Below the pieces are notes generated by a model. The model did no database searches, was not told the DNA's origin, and was given only the letters and a program-made list of their open reading frames with translations. A program made the translations under genes and the position numbers. From Solwaraspora sp. WMMD792 (lineage in GTDB: Bacteria > Actinomycetota > Actinomycetes > Mycobacteriales > Micromonosporaceae), in assembly GCF_029626105.1 (NCBI RefSeq), contig NZ_JARUBH010000009.1, positions 4,402,001 through 4,466,000 on the forward strand: a DNA stretch of 64,000 bases, written 5' to 3'. Every line of letters starts with the position of its first letter. The stretch's first letter is position 1. Positions 18,001 through 25,655 of the stretch are shown piece after piece.

Positions 18001-18189
18001 GCCGGTGGCGCGGGCGGCCAGCAGGTTGGGGCCGGCCGCGTCGACCGCGGCCTCGGCGACGGTACGGGTGGTCGCCGCCGCGTACCAGGGGGCGGCGGTG
18101 GTGGCGGTGACCGCGAGTGCGGTGAGCACCAGCAGGGCGACGGCCTGGCCGGCCCGGGCCCGGACCGCGCCGACGAGCAGTGCGAACAC
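15007..18189 (-). CDS. ABC transporter permease, FtsX-like (first of pair)
   Basis: 1060 residues, starting at GTG 18189 directly after the ATPase stop. It has the same doubled FtsX plan as its partner: an N-terminal span (VALLVLTALAVTATTAAPWYAA), extracellular domain, FtsX spans at about 290-480, a second extracellular domain and C-terminal spans (about 900-1040). The two permeases are distant paralogues and most likely form a heterodimer with the ATPase encoded upstream. The C-terminal tail carries a 24-bp tandem repeat encoding RVGPPAGS units. Role inferred: envelope-directed MacB/LolCDE-like mechanotransmission. Substrate not determinable. Confidence 0.88.
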   Translation of the reverse strand: MFALLVGAVRARAGQAVALLVLTALAVTATTAAPWYAAATTRTVAEAAVDAAGPNLLAARATGRVAATAAEVAADQQVDPAAGDRTELDATGADLVDRARDAGAERIGYPGSAASSSVWSTGTVASGQAALAANLTHREQVCEHLTVTGTCPQRPGEALLSARSAERLGVGVGDQVTHRASRSAPVLLTVTGTYQVTDPGEPYWAFDDLGGGGTDADNGDPVFATAGTLAAVPADNLFAAHHLVLPAAAYLAGVDLATEVRRSDGGGVVGRWQVRTDAAILVDQIARHRQLVELGVAVAAGQLLLLSWFALFFAVRHTAEHRRPDLGLVKLRGGARWRVWLLTVGQSGLPMIVGALFGAAAGLAAARLLAGAGPDPEQVGSAARLALAATGTAVAGALVAAIAADLRNARAGVVDLLRHVPARQRGWRADVVDLIAVAVAGAGLYQAYVGAAEPDEAGALVLLAPALLALAIALIAGRAVTPVAGRAAAALLRAGRLPAALAALHLARRPGTARLVALLTVGVALLGTAIGSWTESVSARAVRATHATGADQVLTVQARSRAHLLAAVRTADPSGRYAMAVVGNNPGSAQYVLAVDASRFAQVAAWHPGYGQAAADVAAALTPPVSEVRVGDGPLVLTAAGPDEVPVSVVAHLVDPAGDPVQVVFGPLGTDRAEHPATVTGCGPDGCRLASLELVQPAWNGVPVLAEPDLTITLHDLAGATTPRLDAAYLGDIGNWRGAVSGGALGPRISAGPDGVTLITPPPGGVYRERSTRIHPIDAPVPVPVVRSGPELAPDVPGEPRLAVFGGAELPVRYVSVAAALPQARQRGYLVDLERADRLADGAGSGDVPQVWLAPDAPGDLTDRLAAEGLTIISTDSRAAVIEQLGRQGPPSALRFQLAAGLIGLLLAAGALAVVAAVERDDRAAELAALRAQGLPARAVTRIAYGGYAVAVTLAVVVGLVATVLAQLPIRQTMPIFVDNWAALPLRIGPQAVPLLVSVLVAAGVLGAAAAFAGARLVRAVDLRVGPPAGSRVGPPAGSRVGPPAGPNPPTAGDRDGDVE
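15052..15120. repeat. 24-bp tandem repeat in permease C-terminus
   Basis: Three copies (15052-15075, 15076-15099, 15100-15120, the last truncated) of a 24-bp unit, encoding GPPAGSRV repeats near the end of the first permease. The repeat is in frame, so copy-number change would alter only tail length. Confidence 0.85.
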
Positions 18190-19065
18190 TCAGACTCCTG
18201 TGCCGTCGACGCCGTCGGGCAGCAGACCGGGCGGGGCGGACCCGCCCACGACCAGGGTGACCGCGCCGTCGGCCTGGGCCACCCGCAGCAGGGTGCCGGG
18301 TGGGAAGTCGCCGAGCACCTCGGGCGGCAGCTGCACCGTACCGTCGCCGGCCACCACCGCGAAGTCCTCACCGTCGCGGCCCTCGGCGCCGACCCGGCCG
18401 TCCCGGATGGTCACCGCCCGACCGAGCCGGGCACCAACCTGCGCGTCGTGGGTCACCACCACGATCGTGGTCTCCCGTTCCCGGTTGATCGTCTCCAGCG
18501 CGTCGAGCACTTCGTCGCGGCCGCGGGTGTCGAGTTGACTGGTCGGTTCGTCGACCAGCAGCAGGCCGGGCGAGGCGGCGACGCCGACGGCGAGCGCGGC
18601 CCGCTGCCGGGCGCCCGGCGTCAGCTCGGCGAGCCGGTCATTGCCGCGGCCGGGCAACCCGACCAGGTCGAGGATGCGGTCCGGGTCGTCCAGGTCGATG
18701 CCGGCGGTGGCGGCGGCCCGCCGCTGGGCCAGCCAGACGTTGCGGCGCAACGTCGCGTACGGCAGCAGGTTGCGGGCGGCACCCTGCAGCACCACGCCGA
18801 TCTGGGTGCCCCGCAACCGGGCGACCTCCCGGTCGGAGAGTTTGCCCAGGTCGTAGCTGCCGACGCTGACCCGGCCGGCGGACGGGCGCATCAGTCCGGC
18901 GAGCAGCGCCACCAGGGTCGATTTGCCGGAGCCGGACGGGCCGACCAGGGCGAGCATCTCCCCGGGGTTGATCCGCAGGTCGACGCCGGAGAGCGCGACC
19001 ACGTCGCCGGCCTCGCCCCGGTAGATCTGCACCACCCGTCGGCAGCTCACCGCAAGTCCCGTCAC
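18190..19065 (-). CDS. ABC transporter ATP-binding protein of the FtsX-permease system
   Basis: 291 residues; GTG 19065 is chosen because homology begins there (VSCRRVVQIYRGEAGDVVAL) and a GGTAGG lies upstream. Walker A GPSGSGKST is at 42-50, and Walker B LLLVDEPTSQLD follows. The signature motif is degenerate: LTPGARQR where LSGGQ is usual. About 70 residues after the NBD form an extra C-terminal beta domain. It heads the leftward run ATPase, permease, permease, thioredoxin, arginase, each abutting or overlapping the next, so it is probably one transcript. Confidence 0.9.
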   Translation of the reverse strand: MTGLAVSCRRVVQIYRGEAGDVVALSGVDLRINPGEMLALVGPSGSGKSTLVALLAGLMRPSAGRVSVGSYDLGKLSDREVARLRGTQIGVVLQGAARNLLPYATLRRNVWLAQRRAAATAGIDLDDPDRILDLVGLPGRGNDRLAELTPGARQRAALAVGVAASPGLLLVDEPTSQLDTRGRDEVLDALETINRERETTIVVVTHDAQVGARLGRAVTIRDGRVGAEGRDGEDFAVVAGDGTVQLPPEVLGDFPPGTLLRVAQADGAVTLVVGGSAPPGLLPDGVDGTGV

Positions 19066-19157
19066 GGCGTACTGCCTACCATGAATCCCCTGGATCCGCT
19101 GCCCCCGGTTGGCGGATGACAGTGGGCCCGCCCAGGTCAGGAGCACGCGGGGCGGGA

Positions 19158-20846
19158 TCAGAAGCGGGCCGGCTCGCGGTAGACGCCCCATTCGGCGCGC
19201 AGCGCGTCGCAGATCTCGCCGAGGGTCGCCTCGGCGCGGACCGCATCGAGCATCGCCGGCACCATGTTGTCGCTGCCCCGGGCTGCGGTGACCAGGTCGT
19301 CGAGGCAGCGGCGGACCAGCGCGTCGTCCCGGTCGGACTTGCGGGCGGCCAGCAGCCGGCGCTGCTCGACCTCCACCTCGTGGGAGATTCGCAGGATCTC
19401 CAGCTCCTTGGCGACCGTACCGGTGTGGCAGTTGACGCCGACGATCTTCTTCCGGCCGTCCTCCACCGCCTGCTGGTACGCGAACGCCGCCTCGGCGATC
19501 TGCCCGGTGAACCAGCCGTCCTCGATGCCGCGCAGGATGCCGGAGGTCATCGGCCCGATCGGGTGCGGGCCGTCGCCGCCGAGCTGGCGGATGCGGGCGA
19601 AGATCTCCTCCGCCTCGGCCTCGATCCGGTCGGTGAGCGCCTCGACGTACCATGCACCGCCGAGCGGGTCGGCGACGTTGGCCACCCCGGTCTCGTCCAT
19701 CAGCACCTGCTGGGTACGCAACGCGATCTCCGCAGACTCGTCGGTGGGCAGTGCCAGGGTCTCGTCGAGGGCGTTGGTGTGCAGCGAGTTGGTGCCGCCG
19801 AGCACCGCCGCGAGCGCTTCGACCGCCGTACGTACCACGTTGTTGACCGGTTGCTGCGCGGTCAGTGACACCCCGGCGGTCTGGGTGTGGAACCGTAGCC
19901 AGAGGGCCCGCTCGTCGGTGGCGCCGTACTCGTCGCGCAGCCAGCGGGCCCAGATCCGCCGGGCGGCGCGGAACTTCGCGATCTCCTCGAAGAAGTCGAC
20001 GTGCGCGTCGAAGAAGAAACTCAGGCCGGGGGCGAACCGGTTGACGTCCAGTCCGCGGGAGAGCCCCAGCTCGACGTAGCCGAAGCCGTCGGCGAGGGTG
20101 TACGCCAGCTCCTGCGCGGCGGTGGAGCCGGCCTCCCGGATGTGGTATCCGGAGACCGACAGCGGCTTGTAGCGCGGGATCCGCTGCGCGCAGAACTCCA
20201 TCAGGTCGCCGATCAGCCGCAGGTGCGGCTCGGGGCCGAATAGCCACTCCTTCTGGGCGATGTACTCCTTGAAGATGTCGGTCTGCAGGGTGCCGTCCAG
20301 GGTGGCCAGGTCGGCGCCCTGGCGTTCGGCGGCGACCAGGTACATGCAGAACACCGGCACCGCCGGCCCGGAAATGGTCATCGAGGTGGTGACCGCCGCC
20401 AGGTCGATGCCGTCGAAGAGCACGTCCATGTCGGCGGCCGAGTCGATCGCCACCCCGCAGTGGCCGACCTCGCCGAGCGACTGCGGGTCGTCGGAGTCGC
20501 GGCCCATCAGCGTCGGCATGTCGAACGCCACTGACAGTCCGCCGCCGCCGGCACCGAGAATCATCTTGTACCGCTCGTTGGTCTGCCGGGCGTTGCCGAA
20601 GCCGGCGAACTGCCGAATGGTCCAGGTCCGCCCCCGGTAGCCGGTCGGATACAACCCCCGGGTGTACGGGTACTCGCCCGGCCAGCCGATCCGCTCGAAG
20701 CCCGGGTGGTCGGCGCCGTCGGGCGGACCGTAGACCGGGTCCACCGTCGTGCCGGACAGGGTGGTGAAGTCCGCGTCGCGTTTCTTCGCGGCGTCGTAGC
20801 GGGCCTGCCAGCGGGCACGACCGGCGGCGATCTGTTCGGCGTCCAT
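19158..20846 (-). CDS. icmA: Isobutyryl-CoA mutase, large (substrate-binding) subunit
   Basis: 562 residues, ATG 20846 with GAGGAGG upstream. It is an adenosylcobalamin-dependent acyl-CoA mutase TIM-barrel subunit without the C-terminal B12 domain. Substrate specificity can be read from two residues: methylmalonyl-CoA mutase has Tyr and Arg at the sites numbered 89 and 207 in Propionibacterium. Here they are Phe80 (WTIRQF) and Gln198 (KEYIAQ), exactly the residues and numbers known for IcmA. The enzyme should therefore interconvert isobutyryl-CoA and n-butyryl-CoA, linking valine breakdown to butyrate units. The small cobalamin-binding subunit (icmB) is not in the window. An operator-like palindrome lies 44 bases upstream of the start. 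Confidence 0.9.
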   Translation of the reverse strand: MDAEQIAAGRARWQARYDAAKKRDADFTTLSGTTVDPVYGPPDGADHPGFERIGWPGEYPYTRGLYPTGYRGRTWTIRQFAGFGNARQTNERYKMILGAGGGGLSVAFDMPTLMGRDSDDPQSLGEVGHCGVAIDSAADMDVLFDGIDLAAVTTSMTISGPAVPVFCMYLVAAERQGADLATLDGTLQTDIFKEYIAQKEWLFGPEPHLRLIGDLMEFCAQRIPRYKPLSVSGYHIREAGSTAAQELAYTLADGFGYVELGLSRGLDVNRFAPGLSFFFDAHVDFFEEIAKFRAARRIWARWLRDEYGATDERALWLRFHTQTAGVSLTAQQPVNNVVRTAVEALAAVLGGTNSLHTNALDETLALPTDESAEIALRTQQVLMDETGVANVADPLGGAWYVEALTDRIEAEAEEIFARIRQLGGDGPHPIGPMTSGILRGIEDGWFTGQIAEAAFAYQQAVEDGRKKIVGVNCHTGTVAKELEILRISHEVEVEQRRLLAARKSDRDDALVRRCLDDLVTAARGSDNMVPAMLDAVRAEATLGEICDALRAEWGVYREPARF

Positions 20847-20889
20847 CGGGGCCTCCTCGGGTCCGGGCGGATCCGAGTCTAGAACCCGT

Positions 20890-20907
20890 ACTGAACGATC
20901 GCTAAGC
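20890..20907. promoter_or_regulatory. TetR-type operator candidate upstream of icmA
   Basis: ACTGAACGATCGCTAAGC matches the perfect palindrome ACTGAACGATCGTTCAGT at 15 of 18 positions. It lies in the 92-bp proS-icmA gap. A sister site with the same ACTnAACGAT half occurs at 27881-27898 in front of the thiolase and epimerase genes. Shape and size fit a TetR-family operator; the regulator is not in the window. Confidence 0.6.
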
Positions 20908-20938
20908 CCACTGGCTGAGATCGTCGCCGGATGCCACC

Positions 20939-22651
20939 TCAGCCGGCCGGCCGCAGCCGCCGCCGCCGCCGGAGATGGTCGACCACCTCGTCCACCGGCA
21001 CCCGCACCGTCTCCCCGGTGGCCCGGTCGGTCACCTCGACCACGCCCTCGGCCAGCGACCGCTTTCCGACAGTGACCCGCAACGGAATGCCGACCAGCTC
21101 GACGTCGCGGAACTTGACCCCGGCCCGCTCCGCTCGGTCGTCGATCACCACGTCCACCCGCTCGTCGCGCAGCCACTGGTAGATCCGCTCGCCGGTTTCG
21201 GCCACCGGACCATCGTCGACCTGGGCGACGACCACAGCCACCTCGAACGGGGCGACCGCCGCCGGCCAGACGATGCCCTTGGCGTCGTGGTGGCTCTCCA
21301 CGATCGCCGCCATCGCCCGCTCCACCCCGATCCCGTAGCTGCCCATCACCACCGGAATCCGGTTGCCGGCCGGGTCGAGCACCGACGCGTCCAGCGCCTC
21401 GCTGTAGCGCTGGCCGAGCTTGAAGATGTGCCCGACCTCGATCGCCCGGCGTACCCGCAGCGGCCCCCCGCACGTCACGCACGGCTGGCCGGCGGCCACC
21501 TCGCGCAGGTCGGCCCAGGCGCCGACGGCGACGTCCCGGTCGACGTCGACGCCACGCAGATGGACGCCGTCGACGTTGGCGCCGGTGAACATGTCCCGCC
21601 GGCCGCGCAACGCCTCGTCGGCGATCACCGGCAGACCCGTCACCCCGACCGCGCCCAGGCTGCCCGGGGCCGCGCCCAGCGCCGCCCGGATCTCGTCGGC
21701 GGCTGCCGCCCGAAGCTGTGCCGCGCCGGTGGCGTCGGCCAGCTTCTGCTCGTTGAGCGGATGGTCGCCGCGCAGCAGCACCAGGGTGAGCTGGCCGTCG
21801 AGCACGTACACCAGGGTCTTGATCTGCCGGTCGGCCGGCGCGGCGAAGCGCACCGCGAGGTCGTCGATGGTCCGTACGCCCGGGGTGTCGAACGGCTGCG
21901 GGGCGGCGGACCCGGCGGCGTCCGTCGATGGATCGAGCCGCGAGGTCGCCTTCTCCAGGTTCGCCGCGTAGCCGCAGGCCGGGCAGTCGACCACCTGGTC
22001 CTCGCCGGTCGGCGCCGGACACATGAACTCGACCGACGCCGACCCGCCCATCGCGCCGCTGGACGCCTGCACCGCCACCGCCGGGATACCCAGGCGGTCG
22101 AAGATCCGCCGGTACGCGTCGTGATGCAGGTCGAAGGACCGGTCCAGCCCGGCCCGGTCCAGGTCGAAGCTGTACGAGTCCTTCATGGTGAACTCACGGG
22201 TGCGCATCAGCCCGGCCTTGGGCCGCGGCTCGTCCCGGAACTTGGTCTGGAACTGGTACCACAGCTGCGGCAGCTCCCGGTAGGAGTTCAGCTCCCGGGC
22301 AAGGGTCGTGAACACCTCCTCGTGGGTCATGCCCAACGCCAGGTCAGCGCCCCTGCGGTCACGCAGCCGGAACATCTCCTCACCCATCGAGTCCCACCGG
22401 CCGGTCCGACGCCAGATCTCCGCCGGATGCAACGCGGGCAGGCTGAACTCCTGGGCTCCGATCCGCGCCATCTCGTCGCGGATCACCTCGATCACCTTCG
22501 CCCGTACCCGCACCGCCAGCGGCAGCAGCGAGTAGTGGCCGGCCATCAGCTGCCGCAGGTAGCCGGCCCGCAGCAGCAGCCGGTGGCTCGGCGCGTCGGC
22601 CTCCGCCGGGTCCGCACGCAACGTAGGCACGTGTAGTCGGGACCAGCGCAT
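20939..22651 (-). CDS. proS: Prolyl-tRNA synthetase, bacterial type
   Basis: 570 residues; charges tRNA-Pro in the cytoplasm. Class II core with motif 2 (FRDEPRPKAGLMRTREFTMKDSYSF, residues about 135-160), the bacterial YbaK-like editing insertion between motifs 2 and 3 (about 220-380, starting after CPACGYAANLEKA), motif 3 near GSYGIGVERAM, and the anticodon-binding domain at the C-terminus. ATG 22651. It is the first gene of the leftward stretch before icmA, with a 92-bp gap. The window does not show whether it is the only proS of the genome. Confidence 0.97.
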   Translation of the reverse strand: MRWSRLHVPTLRADPAEADAPSHRLLLRAGYLRQLMAGHYSLLPLAVRVRAKVIEVIRDEMARIGAQEFSLPALHPAEIWRRTGRWDSMGEEMFRLRDRRGADLALGMTHEEVFTTLARELNSYRELPQLWYQFQTKFRDEPRPKAGLMRTREFTMKDSYSFDLDRAGLDRSFDLHHDAYRRIFDRLGIPAVAVQASSGAMGGSASVEFMCPAPTGEDQVVDCPACGYAANLEKATSRLDPSTDAAGSAAPQPFDTPGVRTIDDLAVRFAAPADRQIKTLVYVLDGQLTLVLLRGDHPLNEQKLADATGAAQLRAAAADEIRAALGAAPGSLGAVGVTGLPVIADEALRGRRDMFTGANVDGVHLRGVDVDRDVAVGAWADLREVAAGQPCVTCGGPLRVRRAIEVGHIFKLGQRYSEALDASVLDPAGNRIPVVMGSYGIGVERAMAAIVESHHDAKGIVWPAAVAPFEVAVVVAQVDDGPVAETGERIYQWLRDERVDVVIDDRAERAGVKFRDVELVGIPLRVTVGKRSLAEGVVEVTDRATGETVRVPVDEVVDHLRRRRRLRPAG

Positions 22652-22807
22652 GGTCGCTCTTCCTCACTTCAGGCGGCGGCGTTCAGCAACGACACAGGGT
22701 AAACCGGGTTGGGTTCCAGGAGCGCGGTGCTGGCCGGTCAGGTCCCCGACGACAACGTCTCCTACCGGGCGTACCGGTGCGCCCGGCCCGGTCGTCCTGG
22801 CCGGCCT

Positions 22808-23749
22808 ATGCTCGACGGCGTGGACTTGCGGATCTTCACCGAACCCCAGCAGGGTGCCAGCTACCAGCAGCTTCTCGCGGTGGCCAGATGCGCCGAAGAC
22901 GCCGGATACGATGCGTTCTTCCGGTCCGACCACTATCTGGCGATGGGCGACAGCGACGGGCTGCCCGGCCCCACCGACGCCTGGACGACCCTCGCCGGGC
23001 TGGCCCGGGACACCAGCCGGATCCGGCTCGGCACCCTGATGACCGCCGCAACCTTCCGCTATCCCGGCCCGCTGGCGATCACCGTCGCGCAGGTCGACGA
23101 GATGAGCGGCGGGCGGGTCGAGTTCGGCATCGGGGCCGGCTGGTTCGCCGCCGAGCACACCGCGTACGCGGTCCCGTTCCCGCCGCTGGCCGAGCGGTTC
23201 GACCGGCTCGACGAGCAGCTGGCGGTCATCACCGGCCTGTGGGAGACCCCGGTCGGCGACACCTTCGACTTCCAGGGCAAGTACTACCAGGTCACCGACT
23301 CGCCGGCGCTGCCCAAGCCGGTGCAGCGGCCCCGGCCGCCGGTACTGCTGGGTGGGAAGGGCCGCAAGCGGACCCCGCAGCTGACCGCCCGCTACGCCGA
23401 CGAGTTCAACGTGCCGTTCGAGGGCCTCACCGAGTCGGCGCGGCTGTTCCAGCAGGTCCGGGCGGCCTGCGTCGAGACCGGCCGCGATCCGGACGGCCTG
23501 CGGCTGTCCAACGCGCTGGTGCTGTGCTGCGGTCGCGACGACGCCGAGGTGGCGCGCCGGGCGGCGGTCATCGGCCGGGAGCCGGACGAGCTGCGCGCGA
23601 ACGGCCTGGCCGGCACGCCGGCCGAGGTGGTGGACAAGATCGGCCGGTACGCCGAGATCGGCGCCCAACGGATCTACCTGCAGGTACTCGACCTGGCCGA
23701 CCTCGACCACATCGAACTCGTCGCCGCGGAGGTGGCACCGCAGTTGTGA
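22808..23749 (+). CDS. LLM-class F420-dependent oxidoreductase
   Basis: 313 residues with a luciferase-like TIM barrel (FRSDHYLAMG near 35, GTLMTAATFRYPGPLAI near 80, GRVEFGIGAGWFAAEH near 105, WETPVGDTFDFQGKYY near 150). This subgroup (TIGR03560-like F420-dependent family) reduces or oxidises unknown substrates with coenzyme F420. The ATG at 22808 was taken; a GTG 12 bases downstream is equally possible, and neither has a good ribosome site. It diverges from proS across 156 bp. No substrate can be inferred from neighbours. Confidence 0.88.
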   Translation: MLDGVDLRIFTEPQQGASYQQLLAVARCAEDAGYDAFFRSDHYLAMGDSDGLPGPTDAWTTLAGLARDTSRIRLGTLMTAATFRYPGPLAITVAQVDEMSGGRVEFGIGAGWFAAEHTAYAVPFPPLAERFDRLDEQLAVITGLWETPVGDTFDFQGKYYQVTDSPALPKPVQRPRPPVLLGGKGRKRTPQLTARYADEFNVPFEGLTESARLFQQVRAACVETGRDPDGLRLSNALVLCCGRDDAEVARRAAVIGREPDELRANGLAGTPAEVVDKIGRYAEIGAQRIYLQVLDLADLDHIELVAAEVAPQL

Positions 23750-23768
23750 CCCGCTGCTGGGCCGGCCG

Positions 23769-24674
23769 GTGTCGGAATGCCGGCCGTGTCGGCTTGGCGG
23801 CTGCCGCAGCCGGCATCTGGGTCGCTCCGGGCTGCGCCGACGTATCGATCGTGGGCAGTGGCGGCGGATCTGCACCGGAATCGTGTCCACCAGCAACGGG
23901 CCGCTGACTGCCGAGCAGACGCTCTGGGTGGCCGTGCTGTTGGCCGGTCCGACGGCGCTGCTGAGTGGGCTCACCGCAGCCCGTGAGGGAGGGCTGCGCT
24001 TCGCGGGCGGCGCGGGCCCGATCCAGATACTGGTCGACGGTGACCGGCAGTACCCGGATCTGCGTCGTCGGCTTCCCCTCGACATGCCGGCCGTGCTGGT
24101 CCGGCGGACCACGGTGATGCCCGAGGAACATCGCCAGGTGGGTCGCCCGATGCGTACCAGCATGGCGCGGTCGCTGGTCGATGCCGCCGGACGGGCCCGC
24201 TCCGACGACGAGGCGCAGGCGATCATCGCCGCCGGATGCCAGCAACGCCGGGTCGTTCCGGCGGAAATCCTCGCCGCCCTACGCTGGCTGCCCCGGGTCC
24301 GGCGACGCCGGCTGATCGCCGCTGCGGCAGCCGACGCCAATGGTGGGGCGACCGCGCTGTCCGAGATCGATTTTGTCCGGCTCTGCCGGCGGCACCGACT
24401 GCCGCCACCGGACCTGCAACAGCGGCGCAAGGACCGGGCCGGACGGGTGCGATACCTCGACGCATACTGGCGTCGGTGGCGACTGCACGTGGAGATCGAC
24501 GGAGCACACCACATGGACGTACGCGAGTGGGCGGCGGACATGCGGCGGCAGAACGACGTGTGGATCGCTGGCGACCGAATTCTCCGTTTCCCGGCCTATC
24601 TGATCCGGGTACGCCCAGCCGAAATCGTCGACCAGTTGAGCGCAGCGCTCCGGGCGGCGGGTTGGCCGGGCTGA
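23769..24674 (+). CDS. DUF559-family protein (Vsr/PD-(D/E)XK endonuclease-like fold)
   Basis: 301 residues from GTG 23769; the true start could be a little later. The N-terminal half is a winged-helix-like AbiEi-type region (GQWRRICTGIVSTSNGPLT). The C-terminal half (about 200-300) has DUF559 elements: SEIDFVRLCRRHRLP, then HVEIDGAHH and GDRILRFPAYLIR, matching the E...E-x-D acidic pattern of the Vsr-like nuclease fold. Such proteins are common in actinomycetes, often in many copies, and their function is not known. It follows the LLM gene by 19 bases and is convergent with the ABC ATPase. Confidence 0.75.
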   Translation: MSECRPCRLGGCRSRHLGRSGLRRRIDRGQWRRICTGIVSTSNGPLTAEQTLWVAVLLAGPTALLSGLTAAREGGLRFAGGAGPIQILVDGDRQYPDLRRRLPLDMPAVLVRRTTVMPEEHRQVGRPMRTSMARSLVDAAGRARSDDEAQAIIAAGCQQRRVVPAEILAALRWLPRVRRRRLIAAAAADANGGATALSEIDFVRLCRRHRLPPPDLQQRRKDRAGRVRYLDAYWRRWRLHVEIDGAHHMDVREWAADMRRQNDVWIAGDRILRFPAYLIRVRPAEIVDQLSAALRAAGWPG

Positions 24675-24702
24675 ACCGGCCCGCGCTGCCCGAGTGCGCC
24701 GC

Positions 24703-24749
24703 GATCTAGAAGAATCATGGTCGATATACCGGCCAGATCCTTCTAGATC
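24703..24749. terminator. Inverted repeat between convergent genes
   Basis: GATCTAGAAG (24703-24712) and CTTCTAGATC (24740-24749) are perfect 10-bp arms, extendable to 13 of 14 pairs. The dyad separates the convergent DUF559 and ABC ATPase genes and includes the TAG stop of the latter (24743-24745). It probably acts as a bidirectional terminator or transcript end; there is no T-run. Confidence 0.55.
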
Positions 24750-25435
24750 ACTTGTCGGTCGGGCCACTGCCGGGTCAGTTCGGCCCGGCCGTCGAGCAGG
24801 TGCAGCTCGGCGTCGCAGGCGGCAGCTGCCTCCGAGTCGTGGGTAGCGAAGACGACGGCTGCACCCCGGTCAGCCTCGGCCCGTAGTAGGTCGAGGACCA
24901 GCTGCCGGTTGGCCGCGTCCAGCTCGCTGGTCACCTCGTCGGCGAGCAGCACGTCACCGCGCAGCGCCAGCGCCCGGGCCAGCGCGGTCCGCTGCTGCTG
25001 GCCGCCGGAGAGCTCCTCGACGAGTTGGTCGGTCTGACCGGCGAGGCCGAGCCGGTCGAGTGCCGCCGCGCCGGCCCGCCGCGCTTCCGCCGGGCTCATC
25101 CCGACGGCGATCAGCGCCACCTGCAGGTTCTCCCCTGCGGTCAGTACGGCGGCGAGGCCGTTGTCCTGTGGGACCAGCACGACCTTGCGGTCCACGGCGT
25201 GGTCGCGGTCGCGCAGCGGTTCACCGCCGAGCGAGACGGTTCCGCCGATCGGCCGCAGCAGGCCGGCCATCGCCGACAGCAGGGTCGTCTTGCCCGCACC
25301 GGACGGCCCGGTGACCGCCAGCAGGTGACCGGGTCGCACGGTCAGCGTCACGTCACGCAGCACCGGCTCGGCACCGAGGTAGCCGACGGTGGCAGCCGCG
25401 AGCTCGATGATCGGCAGATCGACGGTGGTAGGCAC
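24743..25435 (-). CDS. ABC transporter ATP-binding protein, lone
   Basis: 230 residues from GTG 25435. All NBD motifs are present: Walker A GPSGAGKT (43-50), Q-loop VPQDNG, signature LSGGQQQR, Walker B LLADEVTSELD (Val for the usual Pro) and switch His in FATHDSE. Length and sequence fit the LolD/MacB/FtsE branch that works with FtsX-like permeases. No permease is adjacent, so it may serve a partner elsewhere or act on its own. The stop codon lies inside a hairpin shared with the convergent DUF559 gene. Confidence 0.88.
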   Translation of the reverse strand: MPTTVDLPIIELAAATVGYLGAEPVLRDVTLTVRPGHLLAVTGPSGAGKTTLLSAMAGLLRPIGGTVSLGGEPLRDRDHAVDRKVVLVPQDNGLAAVLTAGENLQVALIAVGMSPAEARRAGAAALDRLGLAGQTDQLVEELSGGQQQRTALARALALRGDVLLADEVTSELDAANRQLVLDLLRAEADRGAAVVFATHDSEAAAACDAELHLLDGRAELTRQWPDRQVI

Positions 25436-25564
25436 CCGCCGACCCTAGCGGACCTAGCATCGGCGCGCCGACCGCGCGTACGGGAGCAGCCTGATCGGCA
25501 CGGTACGGAAACACGGGGTGGAGAGCGGGAGCAGCACAGGTCAGCGCGGTGCCGGAAACAGCCA

Positions 25565-25655
25565 GGTCAGCGCGGTGTCGGGGTGGGCCCGGTCAGCTCG
25601 GTGTCGGGGTGGGCCCGGTCAGCGCGGTGTCGGGGTGGGCCCGGTCAGCTCGGTG
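25565..25655. repeat. 26-bp tandem repeat spanning the meaB stop codon
   Basis: Three full copies (25565-25590, 25591-25616, 25617-25642) and a partial fourth of a 26-bp unit beginning GGTCAGCKCGGTGTCGGGG. The third copy contains the last codons and stop of meaB (tail GPTPTPR). Because 26 is not a multiple of three, copy-number change at the gene end would alter the C-terminus. Confidence 0.85.

Noticed and set aside
19066-20247. Upstream extension of the ABC ATPase frame
   Set aside because: It lies on icmA in another frame and is low-complexity Arg/Pro; the ABC homology begins at GTG 19065.
20847-22022. Upstream extension of the icmA frame
   Set aside because: It overlaps proS out of frame; icmA has a good ribosome site before ATG 20846.
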